From positions 1 to 24,085 of IMG/VR virus record IMGVR_UViG_3300000265_000022: a stretch of DNA of 24,085 nt; one strand, 5' to 3'. The position numbers and the translations under genes were made by a program. The notes under the pieces were generated by a model that did no database searches, was not told where the DNA came from, and was given only the letters and a program-made list of their open reading frames with translations. Source of the DNA: a virus. Positions 15,489 to 24,085 of the stretch are shown here, in pieces. Position 1 is the first letter of the stretch. Each line of letters begins with the position of its first letter.

Positions 15489-18400
15489 ATGCCACAGCAG
15501 ACTAACTTAAACGTTTCTCCTTATTACGAGGACTTTGACGCAAGAAAGAATTTTTATAAGATTCTTTTCCGTCCTGGGTATTCCATTCAGGGAAGAGAAC
15601 TAACACAAATCCAATCGATTCTTCAAAGTCAAGTTGAATCGTTTGGTAAGTTTGCTTTTAAACAGGGAGATTTAGTAATCCCTGGAGAAGTAGGTCTTAA
15701 TACAAAATTAGATTATGTAAAGCTATCTTCTGTATCAGAAGTTGCTGTTAATGAAGACAATAATATCGTATATAAAAAATATGATATTACTCAATTAGTA
15801 GGTCAAACATTACGAGGTCTTTCTTCTGGTGTTGACGCTATAGTTTTGTCCGCAAAGTTGTCTACAGAATCTTCTGCTGATACTGTATTTGTCAATTATA
15901 TTAACAGTGGTAACTCCAGCACAGAACTCTCATTCAGACAGGGAGAAACATTAGAAGTAGTTGATGGTGTTAATACACCATTATTGGTTGTAGGAACTGA
16001 CGGAAGTGTTCTACCAACTAGCATCAATGTAACTAATCCTGATACTGGGGAAGTAACTTCACTAGAAAGTCCCGCAATGGGATATGGTTCTGCTATTAAA
16101 GTAGAAGAAGGAATTTACTTCATAAATGGATTTTTTGTTCGCAACAAAGAAGAACTTTTAGTAATTGAAGAGTATTACGATAAGCCAACTGCTAAAGTTG
16201 GATTTACAATTACAGAAAAAATTGTAACACCTGAAGAAGATTCTTCTTTATATGATAATGCAATTGGATCATCTAACTATACTGCTCCTGGTGCAAATAG
16301 ACTTAAAATTGAATTAAACTTAAAAGAATTTGAAATTGATGCAATTGCAGATAAAAATTTCATACAACTTATTACTGTTGTAAGAGGAGCAGTACAAAGA
16401 AGAGTAAAACCAACAGATTATAATTTACTAGAGCAAACTCTAGCAAGAAGAACTTTTGATGAGAGTGGAGATTATGTAGTTGACAACTTCTCTGTTGATA
16501 TTAGAGAATACGCACAGAGAGAAGGTAATAGAGGACTCTATGCAATTTCAGATGATGGATCGTTTAACGGATTGAATGCTGGCGATGCATATCGCAAAAT
16601 GATTGCTAGTGTAGGTCCTGGTAAAGCATACATTAAAGGATATGAAATTGTCAATAAAGAAACTAAGTACTTAGAAATTAATAAAGCTAGAGAAAATCTT
16701 GCAAGTGATAATGTAACTTTAAAAAGTAAAGGTCTACCATCACTGAATATTACTAATGTGTATGGCAGTGTTCCTTTAAACAAAGAAGGATCTGATTTAA
16801 CAGCATATCCAGAAGTATTTGTATATTCTACTTTTAATGACGGTTCTATTGGTTTAAACAATACCGAAGATAGCACTAGTTTAAAACAGACAGTTAGTAG
16901 AAGAGGATTAATATTCGATTCTAATATTGGTATTAAAACTTTAACAATCAAAATTTCTAGTACCACAAATACTTTATCTACTATTACCGATAGTACGTTC
17001 CAAACTACATTTAAAGATTTACATTTTATTAGAACCAGAGACGCCCAAGGAGCAGTTGTATCTACAAGCAGTGTACAAACACTATCATACTCAATAATTA
17101 ATCGTCCAGAAATTAATAGTTCATCAGGAGTTCAGTTTTTTGAAGTAACAGTATTTGGCGACAAAAGTGAAGTAGAACTCCTCTTAACTGACTATGATGC
17201 AGGGGACAGTAGTTACAGAAGACAACTATATCTTTCTGTATCTGATCTATCCAGTGATATTAAATTTGGAACTATTGTTGATTATGGAGAAACATTTACT
17301 CCTGTTATTGGTAAAGTAAAACCAAATAACTTCTATCTAGAATCTAGAGGTGCTGGATTTGATGATGATTCTGATATTGTTATTTCAAAAGGACGTTTAC
17401 CTCAAGGAACTAGTTCATACAATACTATTTTTGGATTGTCATATTTTGATCCACAATTTTTTACAAAACTTCTCCTAAATTCAACTCCACCAGATGGATC
17501 TTTTGGTGAAGGCAAATACATTTATGGTTTGGATAGTGGTGCATATGGGGTTGTGGAAGGTGAATCTAATGGTACATATTCCACATCCAACATTTTGTTT
17601 GTTAAGACTATTTCGGGCAAGTTTATAAGTGGAGAAACAATCAGAGACGAAGATCGCAATTCTGTAAAAATTGCAAAAGATAATACTATTTCCCATTTTA
17701 TTGTAAGAAATAGGGGAATTGGTTATAGTCAAAATTCGAGTCTTTTAATTAATGGTGTTGAATACGACGGATCAAAAATTGACTTAGAATTTACCGCTAT
17801 AGGAAATGTACTAAAAGCAGGAATCAATAACAGATCTGCTGTTTCCATTGAATATAGTCAACCACCTGCTGTATCCGTTATACAACCATCTGCTTCTGGA
17901 TCCCCATCAGAAATTGCAAATGTTGTACCAATTCTATTTAAAAATACTGTAACTACATACACTCCACAAAATATTAAGTCGGTTGGTTGTAGGTATGGAT
18001 CTGGAAATGCAAACACATTTTCTGCAGATATAGTTATTGATAGTCAGCAATATTCCGAAATTAAATCTGTTACAGATTTTACATTTTTTGGAACAAAGGG
18101 AACTCTTTTCTTAGAATCCACAAGCTTCAGTGCGGATGCAAGTGAGTTCTTAATTCAAGGAGATATTATTCAATTTTCAGATGAAGATAATAACTTAGTT
18201 CGTACAATCGTACAAAAATCCACAAAACAAGAAGGTTCAGTAAAAACTAGAATTTATCTAGATTCTGCTCTACCAGGAAATGTTTCTAACACTAGTGTTG
18301 TTCGTCTTCGTCCTAAAACAGTAAACCCAAATTCTGGAACATTACTTTACCCAACTGGTAGCAGGCAAGTTAAAAAAATCTCTGCTGGAGGCGATGAAAC

Positions 18401-21400
18401 AAAAATTAAATATTATTTCAGAAGAGATTTTGTTACTACAGCTTCTTCTGGTGGTGGCAAGATTACTTTTGCGGCACAACTTCCATTTGGTACACAAAGA
18501 TTTACAGCATTTTCAGAAAGAAACTATATTATTACTGTATTAAATCCAGGTGATGCGCCAGATATTGAAACGGGTGATATCATTTATGTTGATCCAGATA
18601 ATGTAAACATTAGTTCTGCTACTGATACTGCAAGTGGTCTAACTTCAGGTAGTATTAGTTTAGATCTTCCATCAACTTATTTTGGAAACATTCCATCAAA
18701 TGGAACTTTCCCCAAGTTAAAATTGACTTCTACTCTTGAAGTAACAAATGCTAAACCAAGACTCAAAACTTCTGTAGAAAATAAAAGAATTGCAGTTTCT
18801 TCTTCTGGGGATAGAGTTATTCCATTTAGAGGAACTGATTATGATAGTGAAGTTGTTGAAAGTTTATCTTATTCTGATGCTTATAGATTGAGATATGTTT
18901 ATGAAGGAACTATCTCAAAAGCACCTGATGTAGATACAGCAGGTAATTTGATTACAGGTAAAGACGTTACGGAAAGATTTACTTTTGATGATGGACAAAG
19001 AGATACGTTATATGACGTATCTAGAATTGTTTTAAAACCAGGATATGAAAATACTTCGGGGCAATTAGTAATCGCATTTGATTATTTCGAGCATTCTCAA
19101 GGAGATTTTTGTACCATTGATAGTTACCTCCATGAAGCAGGTGTTGTTGAAGATCTAATTCCAGATTTTAATTCCAACGTTCATGGAATTATTGAGTTAA
19201 AAAATGTTATTGATTTCAGACCAAAAGTAGATAGCAATACTATTATTCCTGGATATCAAGATACTTCTTCTCTATCAGAGGCAACTAGTCAGTTTGCTGG
19301 TCCTGGATCAGTAATTACAAGTTCTCCTGCTCCAGATTTAAATCTGGAATATACCATCTCATTTAGTCAGGTTCAATATCTCAGTAGAATTGATGGCATC
19401 TTCTTAAATAAGACGGGTGAATTTATTATTAAGGAAGGTAATTCATCTCTCAATCCAACAAAACCAGATCCTGTAGATGATGCTATTGCGCTTTTCTATG
19501 CTTATGTACCTGCATACACACAAAGCAGCAAAGATGTAAGAATTACACCCGTAGATAATCGCCGTTATACAATGCGCGATATCGGTAAACTAGAAAAACG
19601 TATTCAACGCCTTGAGTATTATACCACCCTTAGTATTCTAGAGCAACAAGCTCTTAATATGCAGGTTAAAGACTCTATTGGATTAGACAGATTTAAAAGT
19701 GGTTTCTTAGTAGATAATTTTGAGGAGCATAGAGTTGGTAATCTAAAATCTATTGATTACGTTTGCTCTATTGATAGTCAACAATCTGTATTAAGACCAC
19801 AATCAAACGAAGATTCATTTGCTTTGATGGAAGTTAATACTAGAGAAGATCAAAGGTCTGTTGCTGGATATCAAAAATCTGGAGATATTATTACTTTACC
19901 TTATTCTGAGTTGAATTTAATTTCAAATTCTTCTGCTTCTAAGACTTTAAATCCAAATCCTTTTGTTGTCATTCAATATGTTGGAGACGGTGAAATTTCT
20001 CCTTCTATCGATCAGTGGTATGACAAAAGTGTAGAACCTCTCATTGTTGACACTAATACAAGTTTATATTCTATTTTCTTAGCAAAGGAAAACTCCAAAG
20101 AAAGTTATTCGAGTTTACACAATTCATTCTTAATTAACTGGGTTGGAACATCACCGTCGTTTGTTGCTATCAACTCCTTAGGAGAATCTTCTACAAAAAA
20201 TGCGGTTTCATCTGTTGGATCAGCATCTGTAGGAAGTTCCTCAAATATTAGTCCTCAAAATAATGAAATTGGAAAAGGTATTGTAAGCAACAATATTGGC
20301 GAAAGATTAGTTTCTTCTTCTATACAATTTTATGCTAGAAGCATTCCTGTAAAATTTGTTATCAAAAGACTAAAACCAAATACAACTGTTAATGTCTTCA
20401 TGGAAGGCAGAAATATTAACAGGTGGGTAAATCCGGATTTGAGATTTACTGGAATTGCAGGTAACTCATTATCCACATTTGGTGGGGTTGTGGTAACTGA
20501 TGAAAGCGGATCTGCTAGTGGTATTATTTTAGTACCAGCGGGGGCACCTCCAACAGAAAACACTACTTGGACTGGGGATATCAATACCGTAAGCTATGAT
20601 ACATCAGGAGAAGAAATTAGAATTGCTACTGGTGTAAAAACTATTAGATTTACTTCTAGTGCTACTGATGAAAGTAAAGAAAAAGTTGCTTCTTATGCAG
20701 AAGTAAAATATTATGCTACCGGTATTTTACCACAAAATCCATCTAGTATTGTTTCAACAAAACCATCTTACTTCAAATCCAATGAAGGAGTTCAGTCTGT
20801 TAATAGCAATACAGACAATCCATTAAAACCAAATCCTGTAGCTCAGATTATCAAGATTGAAAATTATGATGGTGGAGTGTTTGTTACTGGTTTAGATCTA
20901 TTCTTTAGCAAAAAGAGCGATACTATTCCACTAAGAGTTTATTTGACTAATGTCGATTCGGATAAACCAGCAAAAAATATTCTTCCTGGAACAGAAAAAA
21001 CTCTTTCGTCAAATACTTACTTAAGATGTTACACAAATGGTAATGTTTCTGTAACTAAAGGAGAATTTATAACAGGAGTATCAACTGCTGCTTCTGGTCC
21101 TATTTCCAAAATCATTGATAAGAACGGTGTAGAATTAACACCATCTACTAGTGGAATTTTTGCATTAACAAACGATCAGGTGTATACGATTGTTCTCAAC
21201 AATTATAATGGTAAATCTTTTAGACCCAATGAAGATTTATCTATTCCTTCAGTTACTAATGCAAATGCAACTGGTGGAACAGATTTAAAATTAACTATTG
21301 CTAAAGATAGTGGAAAACTTTCAGACATCAAAATTGTTAACACAGGTCAAAATTACGACAGTGCAATTTTGACAATTGAAAGCCCACAACTTCCTGGAGG

Positions 21401-23585
21401 ATCATCTGCTACTGCTCGTGTAGAAGTTTCTGATGGTAAAATTTATAATACGGAAATTTCTTTAAGTGGTATTGGATATACAGAACCGCCTTCAGTAGTC
21501 ATCAGAGGTGTCGGAAATGGAGCAGGAGGTTGTGTAATCCAAACCTTAATAGAAATCGACACACCTGCAGTCAGAATGGGCGTAGCGGTCGATAGAGATG
21601 GAGTTACAAACTCCACGACACCAACTAAGTTTAAATTTGACTATCCAGTATACCTACAGAATGATACAGAATATGCTTTAGTTGTAGAGACAGATTCAAC
21701 CGATTATGAATTATGGGTTTCGGAACTTGGATCTAGTGATATTTCCACAAGCAGTATCATTACATCACAACCATCTTTAGGTTCTCTATACAAATCGCAA
21801 AATACTGATATTTGGACCGAAGATTTAGATCTAGATTTGAAATTCAAGATCTATAGAGCAGAGTTTGATATTAGTAGACCATGTGACCTTTTACTTACGA
21901 ATAAAAATTTGGGATATGAATTACTAGACAAAAATCCTATAGAAACAAATGCTGGATCTGATACAAATGCTACATCAACTTTATATAAGAGTAATAATAG
22001 CATTGTAAAAGTATCCCATAGAAATCATGGGTTTGATAGTTCAGAAAAATCTTATGTTTTCTATAAAGGATCTTTAGAAACAGGAGGAATTACTGCCGAT
22101 ATTATTAACACTAATCTTTTTAAAGTTACAAACATAGGTATCGATCAGTACAATTTAACTTCAACAAACCAAGCATCTGGCAATAGTGTTGGTGGTGGCG
22201 ATAGTGTTTATGCAATTTTCAACAGAAAATATGAAACTCTTTATCCACAAATTAATTACCTCACATTTAGTGATACTAAACTAGAAAGTTTTGTTTCAAC
22301 AACCAATGCTGTCCCTGTAGATTCTTCAACTACAAATTACACATCATATTCCCAGACAGAATATGAAAAAACTTTCTTAAATGAATCGCATTTCTTTACA
22401 AATCAAAAATTAATTGCTTCTCGTATTAATGAGACTTTAAATGATTTAGAAAGATCTCTCACATATAAGATGTCTTTAAGTTCTACAAAATCAACTTTAT
22501 CACCTGTAATTGATTTATCAAGTGCTTCTGTAAAAACAGTAACTAATAGAATTGAAAATGCAAAAGGAAAAGAAAATAGATTTGGTTCTAGAAATCAAAT
22601 CATCAAGTTCTTTGATGTTTATACTTTCCAATTAACAGGGCAAGCTGGAACTGGTATTATTGAAAACCAGACAATTAAGGGTGCTACTTCAAAGGCAGCA
22701 GGAACTATTGCAAGAGTTGACGGAAGTACCGTTGTCGTCAGAGTAAAAACAAAACAAACTTTTACTACTGGAGAATTGGTTGCTTTTGCAGAGCAAACAT
22801 CATTAACTTCTGTTACTGTTGATGGATCCCCATCAAAGGTAAATCTTTCCATTGAAGATGGTGCAACTATCACTGCAAGAAATCCAAGTAATATTACTGG
22901 AGATACTTACGATAATATTATTTTTGGTAAAACCATTTCTTGGAATAACCAAACTGAAACATTAACTTTGAAGAATGATAATAGACCAATCGTAGATGAT
23001 TATACTGGAAGAATTCAGGATAATCCAGAAGCATTTAATAGAAATGCAGTTATTGGAGATCAAGGTCGCGACATTTTTAGAGTTGGGGATTTTATCAGTT
23101 ATGCAGATCAATCAGATATACAATCTGCATACTGGGAAATTGGATCAGTCACATATTCAAATGGAGCTGAATTTGTTGCTGAAGACACCTCCAAAAATAG
23201 TTCTGCTGTTGCAAAATATGTAACTAAAGAAATTTCGATTTCCAATCCAGGAACTTCAATTGACGTTCATCTTCTAATGAATGCTAAAGAAATTTCTGAC
23301 ATCGAAGTTCTTTATAAGTTCAAAAAAGCATCCAGTCAAGATAACTTCGATGATATTGATTGGGAATACTTTAATGGAAACGGTCAACCCGATGTTGCAG
23401 AAATTGCAACTCCAGAAAATACTATTTCTAGTGCTGTTGAGAAGCAATCATCTTACCAAGATTTAAAGTATAGTATATCCAACTTACCTGAATTTTCTAC
23501 TTTTGCAATCAAAATTGTTATGAAAAGTGTAGACCCAGCATTTGTACCAAAAATTCAGGATATTCGTGCTGTAGCATCATTCTAA
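15489..23585 (+). CDS. Giant DUF4815-type virion structural protein (baseplate or tail fibre associated)
   Basis: This is an intact 2698-residue frame. Its N-terminus (NVSPYYEDFDARKNFYKIL, then FRPGYSIQGRELTQIQSIL, about residues 8-47) is the DUF4815 signature of phage structural proteins. A GxGY beta repeat appears near 735-760 and again near 1935-2015 (GIGYTEPPSVVI). Residues 1358-1418 form a conserved predicted coiled-coil (RRYTMRDIGKLEKRIQRLE, then LDRFKSGFLVDNFEEHRVG). Around 1806-2070 is a jelly-roll-like region of a type I know from these proteins (DLFFSKKSDTIPLRVYL, PVYLQNDTEYALVVETD). The C-terminus (EVLYKFKKA, then FAIKIVMKSVDPAFVPKI) is a common ending of such proteins. It occupies the gp9/gp10 position of T4, so a peripheral baseplate or fibre-attachment role is plausible but unproven. 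No catalytic motif or membrane segment is seen. Arginine is mainly AGA except in the coiled-coil block. Confidence 0.88.
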   Translation: MPQQTNLNVSPYYEDFDARKNFYKILFRPGYSIQGRELTQIQSILQSQVESFGKFAFKQGDLVIPGEVGLNTKLDYVKLSSVSEVAVNEDNNIVYKKYDITQLVGQTLRGLSSGVDAIVLSAKLSTESSADTVFVNYINSGNSSTELSFRQGETLEVVDGVNTPLLVVGTDGSVLPTSINVTNPDTGEVTSLESPAMGYGSAIKVEEGIYFINGFFVRNKEELLVIEEYYDKPTAKVGFTITEKIVTPEEDSSLYDNAIGSSNYTAPGANRLKIELNLKEFEIDAIADKNFIQLITVVRGAVQRRVKPTDYNLLEQTLARRTFDESGDYVVDNFSVDIREYAQREGNRGLYAISDDGSFNGLNAGDAYRKMIASVGPGKAYIKGYEIVNKETKYLEINKARENLASDNVTLKSKGLPSLNITNVYGSVPLNKEGSDLTAYPEVFVYSTFNDGSIGLNNTEDSTSLKQTVSRRGLIFDSNIGIKTLTIKISSTTNTLSTITDSTFQTTFKDLHFIRTRDAQGAVVSTSSVQTLSYSIINRPEINSSSGVQFFEVTVFGDKSEVELLLTDYDAGDSSYRRQLYLSVSDLSSDIKFGTIVDYGETFTPVIGKVKPNNFYLESRGAGFDDDSDIVISKGRLPQGTSSYNTIFGLSYFDPQFFTKLLLNSTPPDGSFGEGKYIYGLDSGAYGVVEGESNGTYSTSNILFVKTISGKFISGETIRDEDRNSVKIAKDNTISHFIVRNRGIGYSQNSSLLINGVEYDGSKIDLEFTAIGNVLKAGINNRSAVSIEYSQPPAVSVIQPSASGSPSEIANVVPILFKNTVTTYTPQNIKSVGCRYGSGNANTFSADIVIDSQQYSEIKSVTDFTFFGTKGTLFLESTSFSADASEFLIQGDIIQFSDEDNNLVRTIVQKSTKQEGSVKTRIYLDSALPGNVSNTSVVRLRPKTVNPNSGTLLYPTGSRQVKKISAGGDETKIKYYFRRDFVTTASSGGGKITFAAQLPFGTQRFTAFSERNYIITVLNPGDAPDIETGDIIYVDPDNVNISSATDTASGLTSGSISLDLPSTYFGNIPSNGTFPKLKLTSTLEVTNAKPRLKTSVENKRIAVSSSGDRVIPFRGTDYDSEVVESLSYSDAYRLRYVYEGTISKAPDVDTAGNLITGKDVTERFTFDDGQRDTLYDVSRIVLKPGYENTSGQLVIAFDYFEHSQGDFCTIDSYLHEAGVVEDLIPDFNSNVHGIIELKNVIDFRPKVDSNTIIPGYQDTSSLSEATSQFAGPGSVITSSPAPDLNLEYTISFSQVQYLSRIDGIFLNKTGEFIIKEGNSSLNPTKPDPVDDAIALFYAYVPAYTQSSKDVRITPVDNRRYTMRDIGKLEKRIQRLEYYTTLSILEQQALNMQVKDSIGLDRFKSGFLVDNFEEHRVGNLKSIDYVCSIDSQQSVLRPQSNEDSFALMEVNTREDQRSVAGYQKSGDIITLPYSELNLISNSSASKTLNPNPFVVIQYVGDGEISPSIDQWYDKSVEPLIVDTNTSLYSIFLAKENSKESYSSLHNSFLINWVGTSPSFVAINSLGESSTKNAVSSVGSASVGSSSNISPQNNEIGKGIVSNNIGERLVSSSIQFYARSIPVKFVIKRLKPNTTVNVFMEGRNINRWVNPDLRFTGIAGNSLSTFGGVVVTDESGSASGIILVPAGAPPTENTTWTGDINTVSYDTSGEEIRIATGVKTIRFTSSATDESKEKVASYAEVKYYATGILPQNPSSIVSTKPSYFKSNEGVQSVNSNTDNPLKPNPVAQIIKIENYDGGVFVTGLDLFFSKKSDTIPLRVYLTNVDSDKPAKNILPGTEKTLSSNTYLRCYTNGNVSVTKGEFITGVSTAASGPISKIIDKNGVELTPSTSGIFALTNDQVYTIVLNNYNGKSFRPNEDLSIPSVTNANATGGTDLKLTIAKDSGKLSDIKIVNTGQNYDSAILTIESPQLPGGSSATARVEVSDGKIYNTEISLSGIGYTEPPSVVIRGVGNGAGGCVIQTLIEIDTPAVRMGVAVDRDGVTNSTTPTKFKFDYPVYLQNDTEYALVVETDSTDYELWVSELGSSDISTSSIITSQPSLGSLYKSQNTDIWTEDLDLDLKFKIYRAEFDISRPCDLLLTNKNLGYELLDKNPIETNAGSDTNATSTLYKSNNSIVKVSHRNHGFDSSEKSYVFYKGSLETGGITADIINTNLFKVTNIGIDQYNLTSTNQASGNSVGGGDSVYAIFNRKYETLYPQINYLTFSDTKLESFVSTTNAVPVDSSTTNYTSYSQTEYEKTFLNESHFFTNQKLIASRINETLNDLERSLTYKMSLSSTKSTLSPVIDLSSASVKTVTNRIENAKGKENRFGSRNQIIKFFDVYTFQLTGQAGTGIIENQTIKGATSKAAGTIARVDGSTVVVRVKTKQTFTTGELVAFAEQTSLTSVTVDGSPSKVNLSIEDGATITARNPSNITGDTYDNIIFGKTISWNNQTETLTLKNDNRPIVDDYTGRIQDNPEAFNRNAVIGDQGRDIFRVGDFISYADQSDIQSAYWEIGSVTYSNGAEFVAEDTSKNSSAVAKYVTKEISISNPGTSIDVHLLMNAKEISDIEVLYKFKKASSQDNFDDIDWEYFNGNGQPDVAEIATPENTISSAVEKQSSYQDLKYSISNLPEFSTFAIKIVMKSVDPAFVPKIQDIRAVASF

Positions 23586-23594
23586 TTTCCGCGT

Positions 23595-23801
23595 ATGTCT
23601 TACATTAAAGTTTCCGGGCATGATGGTCTTGTCAGAGACGAGACCACAGGTGCCATCTTGAATCACGATGATTCTGCTATACAAGCAAGACGTAAACAAA
23701 GACAGTTGAATTCCGCGTTGGACGACATAAATATGTTGAAGAATGAAATCTCGGAAATTAAATTCCTACTTAGAGAGTTAGCAAAAAATGTCAGCAGTTA
23801 A
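23595..23801 (+). CDS. Small coiled-coil protein, 68 residues, unknown function
   Basis: The product starts MSYIKVSGHDGLVRDETTG. A basic segment follows (QARRKQRQLN), then a heptad-like helix at about residues 40-66 with hydrophobic spacing (LDDINMLKNEISEIKFLLREL). The first half resembles, from memory, small conserved proteins next to structural genes in marine T4-like phages. The gene starts 9 bases after the giant protein stop with no clear Shine-Dalgarno, so translation probably depends on coupling to the upstream gene. Its last 14 bases overlap the next gene. The layout suggests a structural or assembly helper, but this is inference. Confidence 0.8.
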   Translation: MSYIKVSGHDGLVRDETTGAILNHDDSAIQARRKQRQLNSALDDINMLKNEISEIKFLLRELAKNVSS

Positions 23802-24085
23802 TGTAGCACGTACTGATACCTTTGAACAACAGAGGGTCAAAATTAATACGATTAGTACAGCATTATTTAATGTCACTTCTGGTGGTTCTGATCTATCTAC
23901 TGGCAATTTAAAATTGGGGGATGGAACACTAGGTGCTCCATCTCTAGCATTTGTAAACGAAGACAATTTAGGTATTTACCGACCAGCAATTTCCACTTTT
24001 GGATTTGCTGCAGGTGGAAAAAAGATTACCGATATTGGACTGTCTAGTATCACATCTTTTCAAAATATTATTGTTCAACAGAAAA
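23788..24085 (+). CDS. Structural or tail-fibre-like protein, N-terminal part only
   Basis: The frame opens at ATG 23788, inside the last codons of the previous gene, and runs off the window after 99 codons. The product starts MSAVNVARTDTFEQQRVKI and continues with NVTSGGSDLSTGNLKLGDG and PSLAFVNEDNLGIYRP. The 'SGNLKLGDGT-xPSLAFxNdxxLGxYRP' pattern is, from memory, common in cyanophage tail and fibre proteins and marks a beta-rich adhesin-like shaft. A weak AGAGAG (23772-23777) sits 10 bases upstream of the ATG, and the 14-base overlap suggests coupled translation. The C-terminus and exact role cannot be judged from this window. Confidence 0.75.
   Translation, partial: MSAVNVARTDTFEQQRVKINTISTALFNVTSGGSDLSTGNLKLGDGTLGAPSLAFVNEDNLGIYRPAISTFGFAAGGKKITDIGLSSITSFQNIIVQQK

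Noticed and set aside
16538-16966. 142-residue open frame on the minus strand
   Set aside because: It is antisense to the intact DUF4815 gene, rich in Leu/Ile/Ser as expected from reverse reading, and has no promoter, ribosome binding site or family resemblance.
22996-23466. Short plus-strand frames at 22996-23223 and 23281-23466
   Set aside because: Both lie in alternative frames inside the DUF4815 gene, with products of biased composition and no ribosome binding sites.

Overview
The window is a stretch of the late structural (baseplate) region of a T4-like marine myovirus. The best fit is a cyanophage of Synechococcus or Prochlorococcus; a related marine T4-like phage, such as one infecting SAR11 bacteria, cannot be excluded. 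Four things point this way: a T4-type baseplate order (gp25, gp6, giant protein, gp8, giant protein), clear residue-level resemblance of the first, second and fourth of these to T4 gp25, gp6 and gp8, T4-type late promoter boxes (TATAAATA, CTAAATA), and AT-rich, tightly packed genes all on one strand. No host-like, metabolic, tRNA, CRISPR, integrase or insertion-sequence feature was seen.

Layout. Positions 1-607 hold the 3' part of a conserved phage protein whose reading frame is broken by an apparent +1 frameshift near 292-298. A 63-residue unknown gene (594-785) follows. A late promoter at 784-791 opens a baseplate operon: gp25 (815-1207), gp6 (1207-3003, overlapping by one base) and a 3505-residue structural protein in the gp7 position (3008-13525). 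Two overlapping TATAAATA boxes (13536-13549) precede gp8 (13583-15391), which is closed by a strong intrinsic terminator (15409-15438). A CTAAATA late promoter (15446-15452) then starts a unit with a 2698-residue DUF4815-type structural protein (15489-23585), a 68-residue coiled-coil protein (23595-23801) and the start of another structural or fibre-like protein (23788 to the window end, overlapping by 14 bases).

How the genes work together. In T4, gp6, gp7, gp8, gp25, gp10 and gp53 build the wedges of the hexagonal baseplate. Here the gp25/gp6/gp8 core is near the expected size or enlarged, while the two flanking proteins are giant mosaics of small repeated beta-rich modules. The same module types sit inside loops of the enlarged gp8. 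The most notable features are this shared module repertoire, a 100-residue domain duplicated in the gp7-position protein, the frameshift in the first gene, and the separate transcriptional punctuation of gp8. I see no sign of a novel enzymatic, defence or mobile system; this is mainly a well-organised structural locus.
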